Shown: positions 54,920-63,083, counted from the stretch's first letter. The stretch is DNA of 64,000 bases from Candidatus Zixiibacteriota bacterium (GCA_017999435.1 JAGNLV010000003.1:1-64000), one strand, 5' to 3'. Notes: generated by a model not told the origin, from the letters alone. Numbers and translations: made by a program.

Positions 54920-55857
54920 TACTCGACCTCCCCCTCGTCCTTGCCGCGCAGGAGATAGAGGACGGCCATGCGGACCGCCTGCCCGTTGGTGACCTGGTCG
55001 AGGATCACCGACCGGTCGCCGTCGGCCACGTCGCTGGTGATCTCCACGCCGCGGTTGATCGGACCCGGGTGCATAATCGTGTAGTTCTTGTTGAGCCGTT
55101 TGAGGCGCTCACGGTTGATGCCCCAGAGGTTGGTGTACTCCCGCTGGGACGGGAAAAGGCCGGCCTGCTGGCGTTCGAGCTGGATGCGCATGACATTGAC
55201 GACGTCCGCGCCGTCGAGCGCCTCATCGAGATCGGTGTAGCTGTCGCAACCGAACTGCTCGATCTCGCGCGGCAGGAGGGTGGATGGTCCGCAGAGGGCG
55301 ACCGAGGCGCCCATGGTCTTGAGCCCCCAGATGTTCGAGCGGATCACGCGCGAGTGCCGCACGTCCCCGACCAGCACCACCCGAAGACCGTCGAGCCGGC
55401 CGTACTTCTTGCGGATCGTGTACATGTCCAGAAGCGCCTGGGTGGGGTGTTCGTGCGACCCGTCGCCGGCGTTGATGATGTTGGCGTCGACGCACTGGGT
55501 CAGGAAGTAGGGCGCGCCGGCCGAGCTGTGCCGCACCACGACCATGTCGATCTTCATGGCCTCGATATTCTGCACCGTGTCGCGGAGGGACTCCCCTTTC
55601 GACACCGAGGTGCCGGCCTTGGTAAAGGCGATGGTGTCGGCCGAGAGCCGCTTCTCCGCCAGCTCGAAGGAAATCCGGGTGCGCGTGGACGGCTCGTAGA
55701 AGAGGTTGAGAACGGTGAGGCCGCGCAGGGTCGGCACCTTCTTGATCGTCCGTTCCAGCACCTCGCGGAAGGTGTCGGCCGTATCCAGGATCAGTTCGAT
55801 GTCGGCGCGCGGGACCCCTTCGAGTCCCAGCAGGTGGTTGGAACTCAGTCGGCTCAT
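54919..55857 (-). CDS. pyrB: aspartate carbamoyltransferase catalytic subunit
   Basis: A 312-residue enzyme joining carbamoyl phosphate to aspartate in the first committed step of pyrimidine synthesis. The carbamoyl-phosphate loop LFYEPSTRTRISFELA, the KGESLRDT loop with its Lys, and HPGPINRGVEI near the C-terminus are intact. No pyrI regulatory gene follows, so control should come from PyrR (next gene upstream) and not from allosteric PyrI. The start overlaps the pyrR stop by four bases. Confidence 0.97.
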   Translation of the reverse strand: MSRLSSNHLLGLEGVPRADIELILDTADTFREVLERTIKKVPTLRGLTVLNLFYEPSTRTRISFELAEKRLSADTIAFTKAGTSVSKGESLRDTVQNIEAMKIDMVVVRHSSAGAPYFLTQCVDANIINAGDGSHEHPTQALLDMYTIRKKYGRLDGLRVVLVGDVRHSRVIRSNIWGLKTMGASVALCGPSTLLPREIEQFGCDSYTDLDEALDGADVVNVMRIQLERQQAGLFPSQREYTNLWGINRERLKRLNKNYTIMHPGPINRGVEITSDVADGDRSVILDQVTNGQAVRMAVLYLLRGKDEGEVE

Positions 55858-56492
55858 TTGGCGCTCCCCTTCCCTTTCGGTTTTTTCCCGGCCGCGCGTG
55901 CGGTCTTCTTCGCCGGCGCTGTCCCGGGAGCCGCCGGCCGGCTCTTCAGGCCCCCGGCGCGGATCACGTACACCCGGTCCTGACCTTCCTTCTCCTTCAC
56001 TTCCAGAACCACCCGGTCGTCGCGGGCGGTGGGGATATTCACGCCCACGTAGTCGGGGCGGAAAGGCAGTTCGCGGTGGCCGCGGTCGACGAGCACGGCC
56101 AGCTGGATCGAGCGCGGCCGGCCGAAATCGATGATCTGATCGAGCGCGGCGCGCACCGTGCGCCCCGTGAAGAGCACGTCGTCGATGAGGATGACGTTGC
56201 GGTCGACGACGGCGAAGAGGATCTGGGTCTGCTGGACGATGGGCTGGTCGAGTTTCGAGTGCACGTCGTCCCGGTAGAGGCTGATATCCATGAGCCCGAC
56301 CGGGACTTTGACGCCTTCCAGTTCCTCGATGTGCCGGGCGATGCGGCGGGCGAGAAAGGCGCCGCGGGTGAGCACACCGATGATGACGAGCGATTCGGCC
56401 CCGGCGTTGCGCTCGACAATTTCGTGCGCGATCCGCTGCAGGGCGCGGGCGATTTTCTTCTCATCGAGAATTAGATCCGTCTGTGCAGGCAA
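55854..56492 (-). CDS. pyrR: bifunctional pyr operon regulator / uracil phosphoribosyltransferase PyrR
   Basis: A PyrR protein of about 212 residues. The PRPP-binding motif VILIDDVLFTGRTVRAALD and the RNA/UMP region DISLYRDD and DRGHRELPFRPDYVG are typical. It binds a hairpin in pyr mRNA when UMP is high. The family usually stops near residue 180; here about 30 extra residues, rich in Lys, Ala and Pro, form a basic tail. The start is ambiguous: ATG 56504 has no ribosome site, whereas TTG 56492 has GGAGG five bases upstream and begins MPAQTDLILDEKK, the family's normal N-terminus. I chose the TTG. A PyrR-type RNA element lies in the leader of this operon. Confidence 0.94.
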   Translation of the reverse strand: MPAQTDLILDEKKIARALQRIAHEIVERNAGAESLVIIGVLTRGAFLARRIARHIEELEGVKVPVGLMDISLYRDDVHSKLDQPIVQQTQILFAVVDRNVILIDDVLFTGRTVRAALDQIIDFGRPRSIQLAVLVDRGHRELPFRPDYVGVNIPTARDDRVVLEVKEKEGQDRVYVIRAGGLKSRPAAPGTAPAKKTARAAGKKPKGKGSAK

Positions 56493-56612
56493 TGAAACCT
56501 CCATGTCGGCAACAGTGGATAGGGTTGGCGCATGCTCCGTGGTGCGCGGCGCGGGCGGCGCGGGGAATCGGCCGGCGGCGCGTATCCTTGTTCGGCGTTC
56601 AACTCCGTCAAT

Positions 56613-56645
56613 CCTTTGGTGACCTCACCGGATCACCTTAAAAGG
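56613..56645 (-). promoter_or_regulatory. PyrR-binding RNA hairpin in the pyr leader
   Basis: On the minus strand CCTTT-TAA-GGTGA-[UCCGGUGAGG]-TCACC-AAAGG forms a lower stem, an internal bulge, an upper stem and a terminal loop. The loop region reads GATCCGGTGAGGTC; this fits the known PyrR consensus ARUCCNGNGAGGYU at 12 of 14 positions, and the two exceptions (first A to G, last U to C) are partners that keep the base pair. The segment lies about 120 bases before pyrR, downstream of a promoter. No T-tract terminator is visible after it, so the output may be translational or Rho-linked. Confidence 0.82.
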
Positions 56646-56702
56646 TTCGGTCGGGCGACCGGGCGCAGGCGCGCGGGCGGCCTGCGGTCATTTCCGGGGC
56701 GC

Positions 56703-56730
56703 AAAATACGCTCTGCCGCCCGGCCGTCAA
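56703..56730 (-). promoter_or_regulatory. sigma-70 promoter of the pyrRBC operon
   Basis: Minus strand: TTGACG (56725-56730), 16-base spacer, TATTTT (56703-56708). Start near 56696, placing the PyrR hairpin about 50 bases into the transcript. Confidence 0.62.
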
Positions 56731-56733
56731 GCT

Positions 56734-56766
56734 CCCCGCGCGAAAAAAAAGCAGCTTTTTTCGGGG
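56734..56766 (-). terminator. terminator after the beta-barrel protein gene
   Basis: CCCCG with a run of six A, GC-containing loop, eight T and CGGGG on the minus strand forms an A/T-flanked stem 26 bases past the stop of the upstream gene, separating it from the pyr promoter. Confidence 0.5.
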
Positions 56767-56791
56767 CCTCCGCTCAGCCCGGCGCGAGGCG

Positions 56792-57475
56792 TCAGAAGAG
56801 CCGGTCCAGCGGAGCGACCAGCCCGAGCGCGGCCGAGAAGTAGCGGGCGGTCTGCGCCGCCGGGCGGCCGCCCCCGGCATCGTCGGTTGGAACCACCCGG
56901 TCCACCCCGAACAGGCGGTCAAAGGTGAAATCGAGCGCAATTCCCCACTTCTCGGCGAAGAACACGTCGATCCCGCCGTTGCCGCGGAGACCGAATTCGA
57001 AACTGGTCTCGTCATCGGACAGGAACGGGTCGTCCTCGCGGTCGACGCGGTAGGCGATGTCGCTGTTGAACATCCACAGGCCCGCCCCCAACGCGACTCT
57101 CGGGCGGATCGGGCTGCGGGCGGCGGGCGGATTGAGCTGGACGCCCAGGTGGAGGGCGAACGCAGTCTCGGTGGTCGAGCGGGTGGCCGGCATGTACCCG
57201 CCGTCGGTCGGCACACTCACGACCTCCTCCTCGCTGTTGAAAAGGTTGCCGCTGAGATTGGACCAGAGGGCGAAGATGCTCATCGGTTTCGGGCGCAAAG
57301 TGACCCGGCCGAGCACGCTGAAGGCGCGGAGACCGTAGCGGGACACATCCCCCTCGGCCCACGTGATGCCGGCGCTGAGAGCCGCCTCTCCGGGGCGGTC
57401 AAGCGGATCGGCGCCGGCCGGGGCGGCCGGCAGCGTCGCCAACAGAACCAACAGGAATGACCTTGCCCTGCGCAT
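56792..57475 (-). CDS. outer-membrane beta-barrel-like protein
   Basis: A 227-residue exported protein. A signal peptide (RRARSFLLVLLATLPAAPAGA) is followed by alternating hydrophobic strands typical of small beta-barrels (LSAGITWAEGDV, RPRVALGAGLWMFNSD, GLRGNGGIDVFFAEKWGIALDF) and a C-terminal aromatic residue (LDRLF), as needed for outer-membrane assembly. I recognise no named family; OmpW/OmpA-barrel-like. It lies 64 bases after the NodB-fold gene on the same strand, so they may be co-expressed. Confidence 0.72.
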   Translation of the reverse strand: MRRARSFLLVLLATLPAAPAGADPLDRPGEAALSAGITWAEGDVSRYGLRAFSVLGRVTLRPKPMSIFALWSNLSGNLFNSEEEVVSVPTDGGYMPATRSTTETAFALHLGVQLNPPAARSPIRPRVALGAGLWMFNSDIAYRVDREDDPFLSDDETSFEFGLRGNGGIDVFFAEKWGIALDFTFDRLFGVDRVVPTDDAGGGRPAAQTARYFSAALGLVAPLDRLF

Positions 57476-57539
57476 AAAACCTCCTCCCGTCCGCGCGGCG
57501 CGGGCCGGCTGTACCCAACCTCCCGCGCCGCAGTGACTG

Positions 57540-58454
57540 TCACTCGCCCGCCGGGAGCAAGTCCGGGTCGCTTCGGTCGATCATCTCGAGATACCCGACC
57601 CCCTTGCCGCCGAAATACGCGTGTGGCTTCTGGTAGGCCTCGTCCTGGAGCGCCCGGTCGAGGGAAATGAACTCGTAGCCCATGTCCTTGATCGCCTGGA
57701 GCATGACGTCGAGGTACATCGCGTTGAGCTGGTTCGCGCGCAACTGGAGGATCTGGCGGCAGGGCCGGCCGAGTATCTCCTTGGCCAACACCTCCGCGGC
57801 TTCGATCTGATCGAGGACATGGTTGACGTATTCGTTCATGAGCTGTTCGTACTCTTTGTCGGTCGGCCGGCCGCCGACTTTCTGCAGCCCGAGGTCGTAG
57901 AGGTAGTCATCGACGATGACGCTCGCGTGGGCGACCGCGATGTCGTTGGCGTCGAGGTACCCGGCGACAGCGCGGTACATTTCGAGGGAGGTGCCGTAGT
58001 GGAGGAAGGGGTAGCGGAAATAGCGGCGCTGCTGACCGAACCCCTCGAGCATCGGCTCGATCGCCTGCTGCCCGGCGACGATGTCGGCGATGAAAGCTTC
58101 GACATTGACCGCGCCGACCTCGTTGAGATCGCTGTAGGAGTACGTGAGATTGCCCAGGCAGTGGCCGTCGTTGAGCCATTGGCCGAGCAGATCGAATGAG
58201 GATTCAAGGTTCTGGCCGACGACGAAGCCGGCCGCTTTGACATCGTACTTCTTGAGCGCCTTGAGGATCGGCCGCAAGACCTGGTCGGGCGCGGTGGACG
58301 AGAACCCCTGGGCGGCCGGGAGCTCGTCAAAGGTGATGCAGATCTCGTGGTCGCCCTTCGCCTCGGCCGAGGTGAAACTCAGACCGGCAAGCAGCAGGAC
58401 GACAACGGCGGCCCGCCCGGAGTGCCGGCACAGCCGGCTGCACATGTGCCACAT
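57540..58454 (-). CDS. NodB-fold polysaccharide deacetylase-like protein lacking metal-binding histidines
   Basis: A 304-residue exported protein with an N-terminal signal segment (about residues 14-31). The NodB fold is visible from ICITFDELPA on. In active deacetylases this motif is TFDD and is followed by HxxxH (GNHTYSH). Here the second Asp is Glu and the His pair is replaced: GHCLGNLTYSYSD has Leu and Tyr. The later RxPFLH is RYPFLHYG. The metal site therefore appears dismantled while the fold is preserved over its full length, so it may bind glycan without cutting it or use another chemistry. Only six bases separate it from pyruvate kinase upstream. Confidence 0.72.
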   Translation of the reverse strand: MWHMCSRLCRHSGRAAVVVLLLAGLSFTSAEAKGDHEICITFDELPAAQGFSSTAPDQVLRPILKALKKYDVKAAGFVVGQNLESSFDLLGQWLNDGHCLGNLTYSYSDLNEVGAVNVEAFIADIVAGQQAIEPMLEGFGQQRRYFRYPFLHYGTSLEMYRAVAGYLDANDIAVAHASVIVDDYLYDLGLQKVGGRPTDKEYEQLMNEYVNHVLDQIEAAEVLAKEILGRPCRQILQLRANQLNAMYLDVMLQAIKDMGYEFISLDRALQDEAYQKPHAYFGGKGVGYLEMIDRSDPDLLPAGE

Positions 58455-58460
58455 ACTTCT

Positions 58461-59888
58461 CTACCCGGATTCCCTTTCGTCCAGAATGGTCACGATCATC
58501 ATGAAATTTGTCGGTTTCATTTGGCCGAACGGCGCACCGCCGGTCACTACCACGCGGTCGCCCGGCCGCACGCCGGCGTAGGCGCGGCCGATCGCGCTCA
58601 CCAGACGCGCGATCTCATCAAACGAAGCCGGCTGCTCCACCAACACCGGATACACCGAGCGGTGGAGCGACAGGGCCGACATCACGCAGCGATTCAAAGT
58701 CAAAGCTATAATCGGATACGGCGAAAACAAGTTTGAGATGAGCTGGGCGGTGAAGCCGGAGCTGGTAAAGGCGAATACGACGCGGGCGGTTCCCTGCTCC
58801 TGAACGAAGCTGACGGCGTCGGCGATCGCCTGCGGGACGGGATCGGTGACCGTTCGCTCGACCCGGACGGCACTTGCGGCGGGGAGGGCCTCCTCGGTGG
58901 CGGTGATCACCTGCGTCATCATGCGGGCCGCCTCCACCGGGAATTTGCCGGTGGCCGTTTCCGCCGAGAGCATGACGGCGTCGACAAAGTCGAGCACCGC
59001 CGAGGCTACGTCGTTAACCTCTGCCCGGGTGGGCCGCGGATTGAACCGCATCGACTCGAGCATCTGAGTGGCGACGATCACCGGTTTGTGGAACTTGTTC
59101 GCGACCTTGATGATATGCCGCTGCAGGCGGGGCAGGACCTCCGGCGGCAGTTCGACGCCGAGATCCCCCCGCGCGATCATCACCCCGTCGGCCGCCGACA
59201 TTATCTCGTCGAGCCGGTCGATCGCCTCGCGCTTCTCGAGCTTGGCGATAACCTTCGGGCCACCGCCGGCGGCGGCGATGAGTTCCCGCGCCTGAACGAC
59301 ATCGTCGGCCGAGCGCACAAACGAGAGCGCGATATAGTCGGCGCCGCAGCGCACCGCGGTCTCGATATCTTGGCGGTCCTTGGCGGTGATCGTGGGAATC
59401 GGCAGGGGCACGCCGGGAAGGTTAATTCCCTTGCCGCCCAATAACTTTCCGGAGCTGTGCGACCGCACGGTCACGGCCTGTTCAGTCCGTGCGGTCACGT
59501 GAAAGAGAAACTGACCGTCATCCATGAACAGCCGGTCGTCGACACGCAGCGAGGCAATCACGGCGGGATGGTTGACCGCGATCAGTCGATGGGCCAGGTC
59601 TGTCCGGTCGGCGACCAGGGTGAGCTCGGTCCCCTCGGCAATGTCGAGGCTCCCCTCAAAGCGATCCAGGCGCAATTTGGGCCCGGAAATATCGAACAAC
59701 AGGCCGATCGGGAAACAAGCCCGGGCGGTGGCCTGGCGGATCGTGGCGGCGGCCCGGCAGAAATCGGCGGACTCGCCATGGGAGCAGTTGACTCGGAACA
59801 GGTTGACGCCGGCCGAGACGAGCTCCCGAAGCCGATCGGGATCGTCGATGGCTGGACCGAAGGTGGCCAGTATCTTCGTATGTTTCAC
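58461..59888 (-). CDS. pyk: pyruvate kinase
   Basis: A 475-residue glycolytic enzyme making pyruvate and ATP from phosphoenolpyruvate and ADP. The N-terminal block KHTKILATFGPAID, the substrate-binding FRVNCSHGES (usually RLNFSHG), the catalytic ARGDLGVELPPEV and the KPVIVATQMLESM signature are present, followed by the C-terminal allosteric domain (VMSALSLHRSVYPVL, DRVVVTGG). I chose GTG 59888, giving the normal family start; the longer frame from TTG 59927 adds thirteen residues with no family match. The NodB-fold gene follows after six bases. Confidence 0.95.
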   Translation of the reverse strand: MKHTKILATFGPAIDDPDRLRELVSAGVNLFRVNCSHGESADFCRAAATIRQATARACFPIGLLFDISGPKLRLDRFEGSLDIAEGTELTLVADRTDLAHRLIAVNHPAVIASLRVDDRLFMDDGQFLFHVTARTEQAVTVRSHSSGKLLGGKGINLPGVPLPIPTITAKDRQDIETAVRCGADYIALSFVRSADDVVQARELIAAAGGGPKVIAKLEKREAIDRLDEIMSAADGVMIARGDLGVELPPEVLPRLQRHIIKVANKFHKPVIVATQMLESMRFNPRPTRAEVNDVASAVLDFVDAVMLSAETATGKFPVEAARMMTQVITATEEALPAASAVRVERTVTDPVPQAIADAVSFVQEQGTARVVFAFTSSGFTAQLISNLFSPYPIIALTLNRCVMSALSLHRSVYPVLVEQPASFDEIARLVSAIGRAYAGVRPGDRVVVTGGAPFGQMKPTNFMMIVTILDERESG

Positions 59889-60047
59889 GAACTTCTTAGT
59901 ACGGGATAAGAATCGGGAAATCAACAAAAAGGCGCAGCCGCAGACGGGCGGGGAAGGTCGAGGGCATCACGGATGGCGGAGGGTGCCACCGGCGGCATGT
60001 GATCTATCTGGCTGACAACCAGTTACCACTTTTCTACGGCTCCCGGT

Positions 60048-60076
60048 TTGACTTCGCCCGCCGGATAGTGTATATT
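60048..60076 (+). promoter_or_regulatory. strong sigma-70 promoter of the receiver-like gene
   Basis: TTGACT (60048-60053), 17-base spacer, TATATT (60071-60076). Start predicted near 60083. Among the best promoters in the window. Confidence 0.78.
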
Positions 60077-60077
60077 G

Positions 60078-60099
60078 CCCCGGTCAGGGGTTACCGGGG
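60078..60099 (+). promoter_or_regulatory. 7-bp inverted repeat at the predicted transcription start
   Basis: CCCCGGT (60078-60084) and ACCGGGG (60093-60099) are perfect inverted arms with an eight-base spacer, straddling the predicted start. It could be an operator or a 5' hairpin in the leader. Confidence 0.4.
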
Positions 60100-60148
60100 A
60101 TGGCTCTTCCCTGGGTTAGGGATGAAACCGTAACAATGGATTGACACA

Positions 60149-60517
60149 GTGAGTAAGAGAGTCATTATCGCTGCCAACAACATGATCTTCACCTCCAAGA
60201 TCATGACGGCGCTGGATTCTCTCAAGGCCGAGGGGATCAAAGCCATCAGATCGGAGGAAATCTTCAGCAAGGCCCAGGACCTCCAGCCTGATCTCATCAT
60301 CATCGACCTGAATCTGAACGGGATTGAAGCGCCGGCGCTGATCAACAAGCTCCGCTCGTACGGCGCCACCAAGCAGATCCCGATCGTGTGTTATTCGCCG
60401 AACCTGCTGAAGGACCAGATGAAAGCGGCCAAGGTGGCCGGCGCCACCGAGGTGTATCCGAACTCCCAGATGACGTCGCGCATGAACCAGATTCTGGGCA
60501 AGTATATCCAGAACTGA
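60149..60517 (+). CDS. CheY-like receiver-fold protein with altered phosphorylation site
   Basis: A 122-residue single-domain protein of the response-regulator receiver shape. The phospho-acceptor Asp is present (D53 in LIIIDLNLNG), and Ser83 (IVCYSPNL) corresponds to the switch Ser/Thr. The acidic pair that binds Mg2+ after strand 1 is Asn-Asn (residues 10-11, IAANNMIF), and the invariant Lys after strand 5 is missing (ATEVYPNSQ). Standard phosphorylation therefore seems impaired. No kinase or output domain is attached. The start is a GTG at 60149 behind a strong promoter; the leader of about 65 bases has a 7-bp inverted repeat. Likely abundant and regulatory or structural; function unknown. 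Confidence 0.75.
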   Translation: MSKRVIIAANNMIFTSKIMTALDSLKAEGIKAIRSEEIFSKAQDLQPDLIIIDLNLNGIEAPALINKLRSYGATKQIPIVCYSPNLLKDQMKAAKVAGATEVYPNSQMTSRMNQILGKYIQN

Positions 60518-60529
60518 CGATCGGAGGGG

Positions 60530-60547
60530 GCCGGTCACACGACCGGC
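60530..60547 (+). terminator. hairpin after the receiver-like gene
   Basis: GCCGGTC and GACCGGC pair perfectly around ACAC, 13 bases past the stop. No T run follows. Confidence 0.4.
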
Positions 60548-60726
60548 GGGCGGGCAGTCTTCCCCCGTTCGGCAGCGGCGCTGACAGATCGCGGCATCAT
60601 CCCCGGCCGTCCGACGGGCCGCGGATCTTCCGGGAAAATCATCGCCGCACCGGCACCATTCCGGATTCGATTTTCCCGGCGACATTTTAGCTTTCGCCCG
60701 GCGCCGATTTAGCGTATACGTGCATC

Positions 60727-62337
60727 GTGGACAGGTGTACAAGACAACGGACCGTTATGGGCAGCCTGGTGCTGACAGCGGCGGCAGTTGTCGTCGCGGC
60801 CGCGGCCGGAGCGGTCGATGTGGATTCGCTCCTGGTGCAGTCGGTCGGCGGGCCGGAGGCGTACCGCACGCTCGCCGCCATGACCTCCTACCGGACGGAG
60901 GGGAAGGCCGATATCAACGGTCTGGAGGGGACTTACACTCAGGTCTATGCCGCCCCGGACCGATTCTATATGGAAATCCGGATCGGCGGGATGACGCTGG
61001 TGTCAGCCTTTGACGGCCGGACCGCCTGGCAGCGCGACCACAACGGCCGGGTGTCGGAAGTGGAAGGGATGGAGAAGCGCCAGTTGATTGAACAGGTCTA
61101 CCTGGCCTCGTATTCATTTATCATCTCCGGTCGTCTGCCCGGCCGCTCCGAGTTTCTGGGGGACACGACGATCGCCGACACCTCGTGGCTTCGGGTCGCC
61201 CTCTATCCCCGGCCGGACGACACGGTCGTCATGCTGCTGGACGGGCAGTCGGCCCTGCCGGCGTACGTCGTGCAGCGGCTCGATAACCTCACGGGCGTGA
61301 CGCGGCTGTCCGATTACCGGACGGTTGCGGGGGTGGCGCTGGCGCACTCCGCGCGGACCGAATTCCCCGAGGCGGCGTTATATACGGAGATGACAACCGA
61401 GAGCGTGGCGTTCAACGTCGAGGTCGATCCCGCGCTGTTCGACCTGCCGGGGGCGGAACCGGTCGACTACCGCTTCGCCGCAGGCGCCGATTCCGTGGTG
61501 ATTCCTTTCACGTACTACCGGGGGCACGTGTGGCTGCCCGCCGCGGTCAACGGCGCGACGGTCGCCTGGTTCATCCTCGATTCCGGGGCCTCGGCCAACC
61601 TGCTCAACGATGCGCTGACCGCGCCGCTGGGACTGACATCGGTCGGGTCGGTCCCCGCCAAAGGGGTAGGCGGGTTCGAGGAAGTCCCTCTGGTGCGGAC
61701 CGACTCCATTACGATCGGCTCGCTCACCCTGGTGGACCAGATTGCCGCGGCGATGGACTGGGACCGGCTGGGGATCGAACCGCCGCCGGGCGCCCAGGCA
61801 GGGGGTATCCTGGGCCATGACTTCCTGTCCCGTTTTCCGGTGCTGATTGACTACTCCGATTCGACGCTGACCGCGTACAACCCGGCTGCCTTCACCGCGC
61901 CCGCCGGTGGAACGGCGGTCGATTTTCACCTGACCATGCTCGTCCCGACGATTTCGGCGTCGGTCGGCGGCGTCGAAGGAGACTTCATCATCGACCTCGG
62001 CAACTCGGTCGGGCTGGTGCTGCACGATCGGTTTTTTCAGGATCACCGTCTCGACACGGTCCTGACCAACCTCGCCTCCGTTGATCGGCCGATCGGCGGG
62101 GTGGGGGGAACCGCGCGCACCCGCTCGGCGGTGGTGCCGGCGTTTCGCATCGGCGGCATGGTGCTGTCCGATGTGCCGGTGGTCATTCCCGAATCGACCC
62201 AGGGGTTGGCGGGGAGTACGGAGCTGGCGGGCAATATCGGCAATCTGGTGCTGCAGGAGTTTCGGGTGCTGCTGGACTACCGCGCGAGCCGGGTGTACTT
62301 TTACCCGCCCGGCGCGCGGGAAGGAGTCGCACGATGA
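60727..62337 (+). CDS. secreted protein with two retropepsin-like aspartyl protease domains
   Basis: A 536-residue exported protein. A signal peptide with basic n-region (MDRCTRQRTVMGSLVLTAAA, cut near 30) precedes an outer-membrane lipoprotein-sorting-like N-terminal domain (about 35-240). Two retropepsin-like halves follow. The first has the canonical triad FILDSGASANLL (Asp285). The second has IIDLGNSVGLVLHD, where DSG/DTG is replaced by DLG (Asp423). Both later contain the ILGHDFLS and NIGNLVLQEF flap-type blocks typical of bacterial aspartyl protease repeats. GTG 60727 is chosen because the basic signal sequence begins there; ATG 60757 would remove it. It overlaps the next gene by four bases, and that gene overlaps gap. 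Confidence 0.82.
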   Translation: MDRCTRQRTVMGSLVLTAAAVVVAAAAGAVDVDSLLVQSVGGPEAYRTLAAMTSYRTEGKADINGLEGTYTQVYAAPDRFYMEIRIGGMTLVSAFDGRTAWQRDHNGRVSEVEGMEKRQLIEQVYLASYSFIISGRLPGRSEFLGDTTIADTSWLRVALYPRPDDTVVMLLDGQSALPAYVVQRLDNLTGVTRLSDYRTVAGVALAHSARTEFPEAALYTEMTTESVAFNVEVDPALFDLPGAEPVDYRFAAGADSVVIPFTYYRGHVWLPAAVNGATVAWFILDSGASANLLNDALTAPLGLTSVGSVPAKGVGGFEEVPLVRTDSITIGSLTLVDQIAAAMDWDRLGIEPPPGAQAGGILGHDFLSRFPVLIDYSDSTLTAYNPAAFTAPAGGTAVDFHLTMLVPTISASVGGVEGDFIIDLGNSVGLVLHDRFFQDHRLDTVLTNLASVDRPIGGVGGTARTRSAVVPAFRIGGMVLSDVPVVIPESTQGLAGSTELAGNIGNLVLQEFRVLLDYRASRVYFYPPGAREGVAR

Positions 62338-63083
62338 CGGTGCACGGCCGACGGGGGCGCGGCGGGATCGCGGCGCTCGTGTTCGCGGTGCTGGCGGCCG
62401 CGGCCTGGGGCGGGGCGCGGGCGGCCGGCGAGGAACCGACCACCTCGCAGCTCTTCCTCCAGTCCCACCAGGCGGGCGTGCGGCTGGGCCCGTGGTTCAA
62501 CCTCGGCGACATGCCGCCGGCCCGCGGGGAGACCAGCGGCGGCGAAGAAGTGTTCAAGACCAATTTTCACGACGCCAGTTTCCTTTTCGAGGGGTTTTAC
62601 GCCCACCGGCTCACACCCGCGCTCATGGGCGAACTTTCGCTGGCGATCCTCAACCGCGGCTCGGTCACGTTCACCGCCGGCAACCAAACCAACGTGGGCA
62701 ACGTGCTGGTGTACGCCGGGCTGCTGCAGGCGAAGGTGTATCCGCTGGCGGGGGGCGGCGCCAGCGTGCAGCCGTATCTGACGGCCGGCGGCGGGCTATA
62801 TGTCGGGCGGCGCTCGGTGCAGTTCACCTCGGTCCCCGAGGGCTACTACTACCCGAATATCGACGAGGAGACGGCCGCGAAGATCAGCTATGCGGTCGGC
62901 GGCGGCATCGACTGGCCGATCGCCTCGCAGATCGGCCTGGAAATCAACGCCAAGTATTGTCCCATTCCTTTCGGCAAGCCGCTCATGACGATTGAGGACT
63001 ATGACGGCCTTGCCGTTTCCATCGGAATCAAATATCTATATAGACCGGCAAAAGACGAAACGGATAGCAGGAGGAGACCATGA
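62334..63083 (+). CDS. outer-membrane beta-barrel-like protein
   Basis: A 249-residue exported protein with a signal peptide (residues about 10-31, ending in GGARAAG) and short alternating strands (FLFEGFYAHRLTPALMGELS, VYAGLLQAKVYPLAGGGA, YAVGGGIDWPIASQIGLEIN) consistent with an eight-stranded barrel. No named family is evident. The C-terminus is not a clear aromatic Omp end but basic (SRRRP). Its ATG overlaps the protease-like gene stop (ATGA), and its own stop overlaps the gap start, making a tightly coupled trio. Confidence 0.72.
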   Translation: MTVHGRRGRGGIAALVFAVLAAAAWGGARAAGEEPTTSQLFLQSHQAGVRLGPWFNLGDMPPARGETSGGEEVFKTNFHDASFLFEGFYAHRLTPALMGELSLAILNRGSVTFTAGNQTNVGNVLVYAGLLQAKVYPLAGGGASVQPYLTAGGGLYVGRRSVQFTSVPEGYYYPNIDEETAAKISYAVGGGIDWPIASQIGLEINAKYCPIPFGKPLMTIEDYDGLAVSIGIKYLYRPAKDETDSRRRP

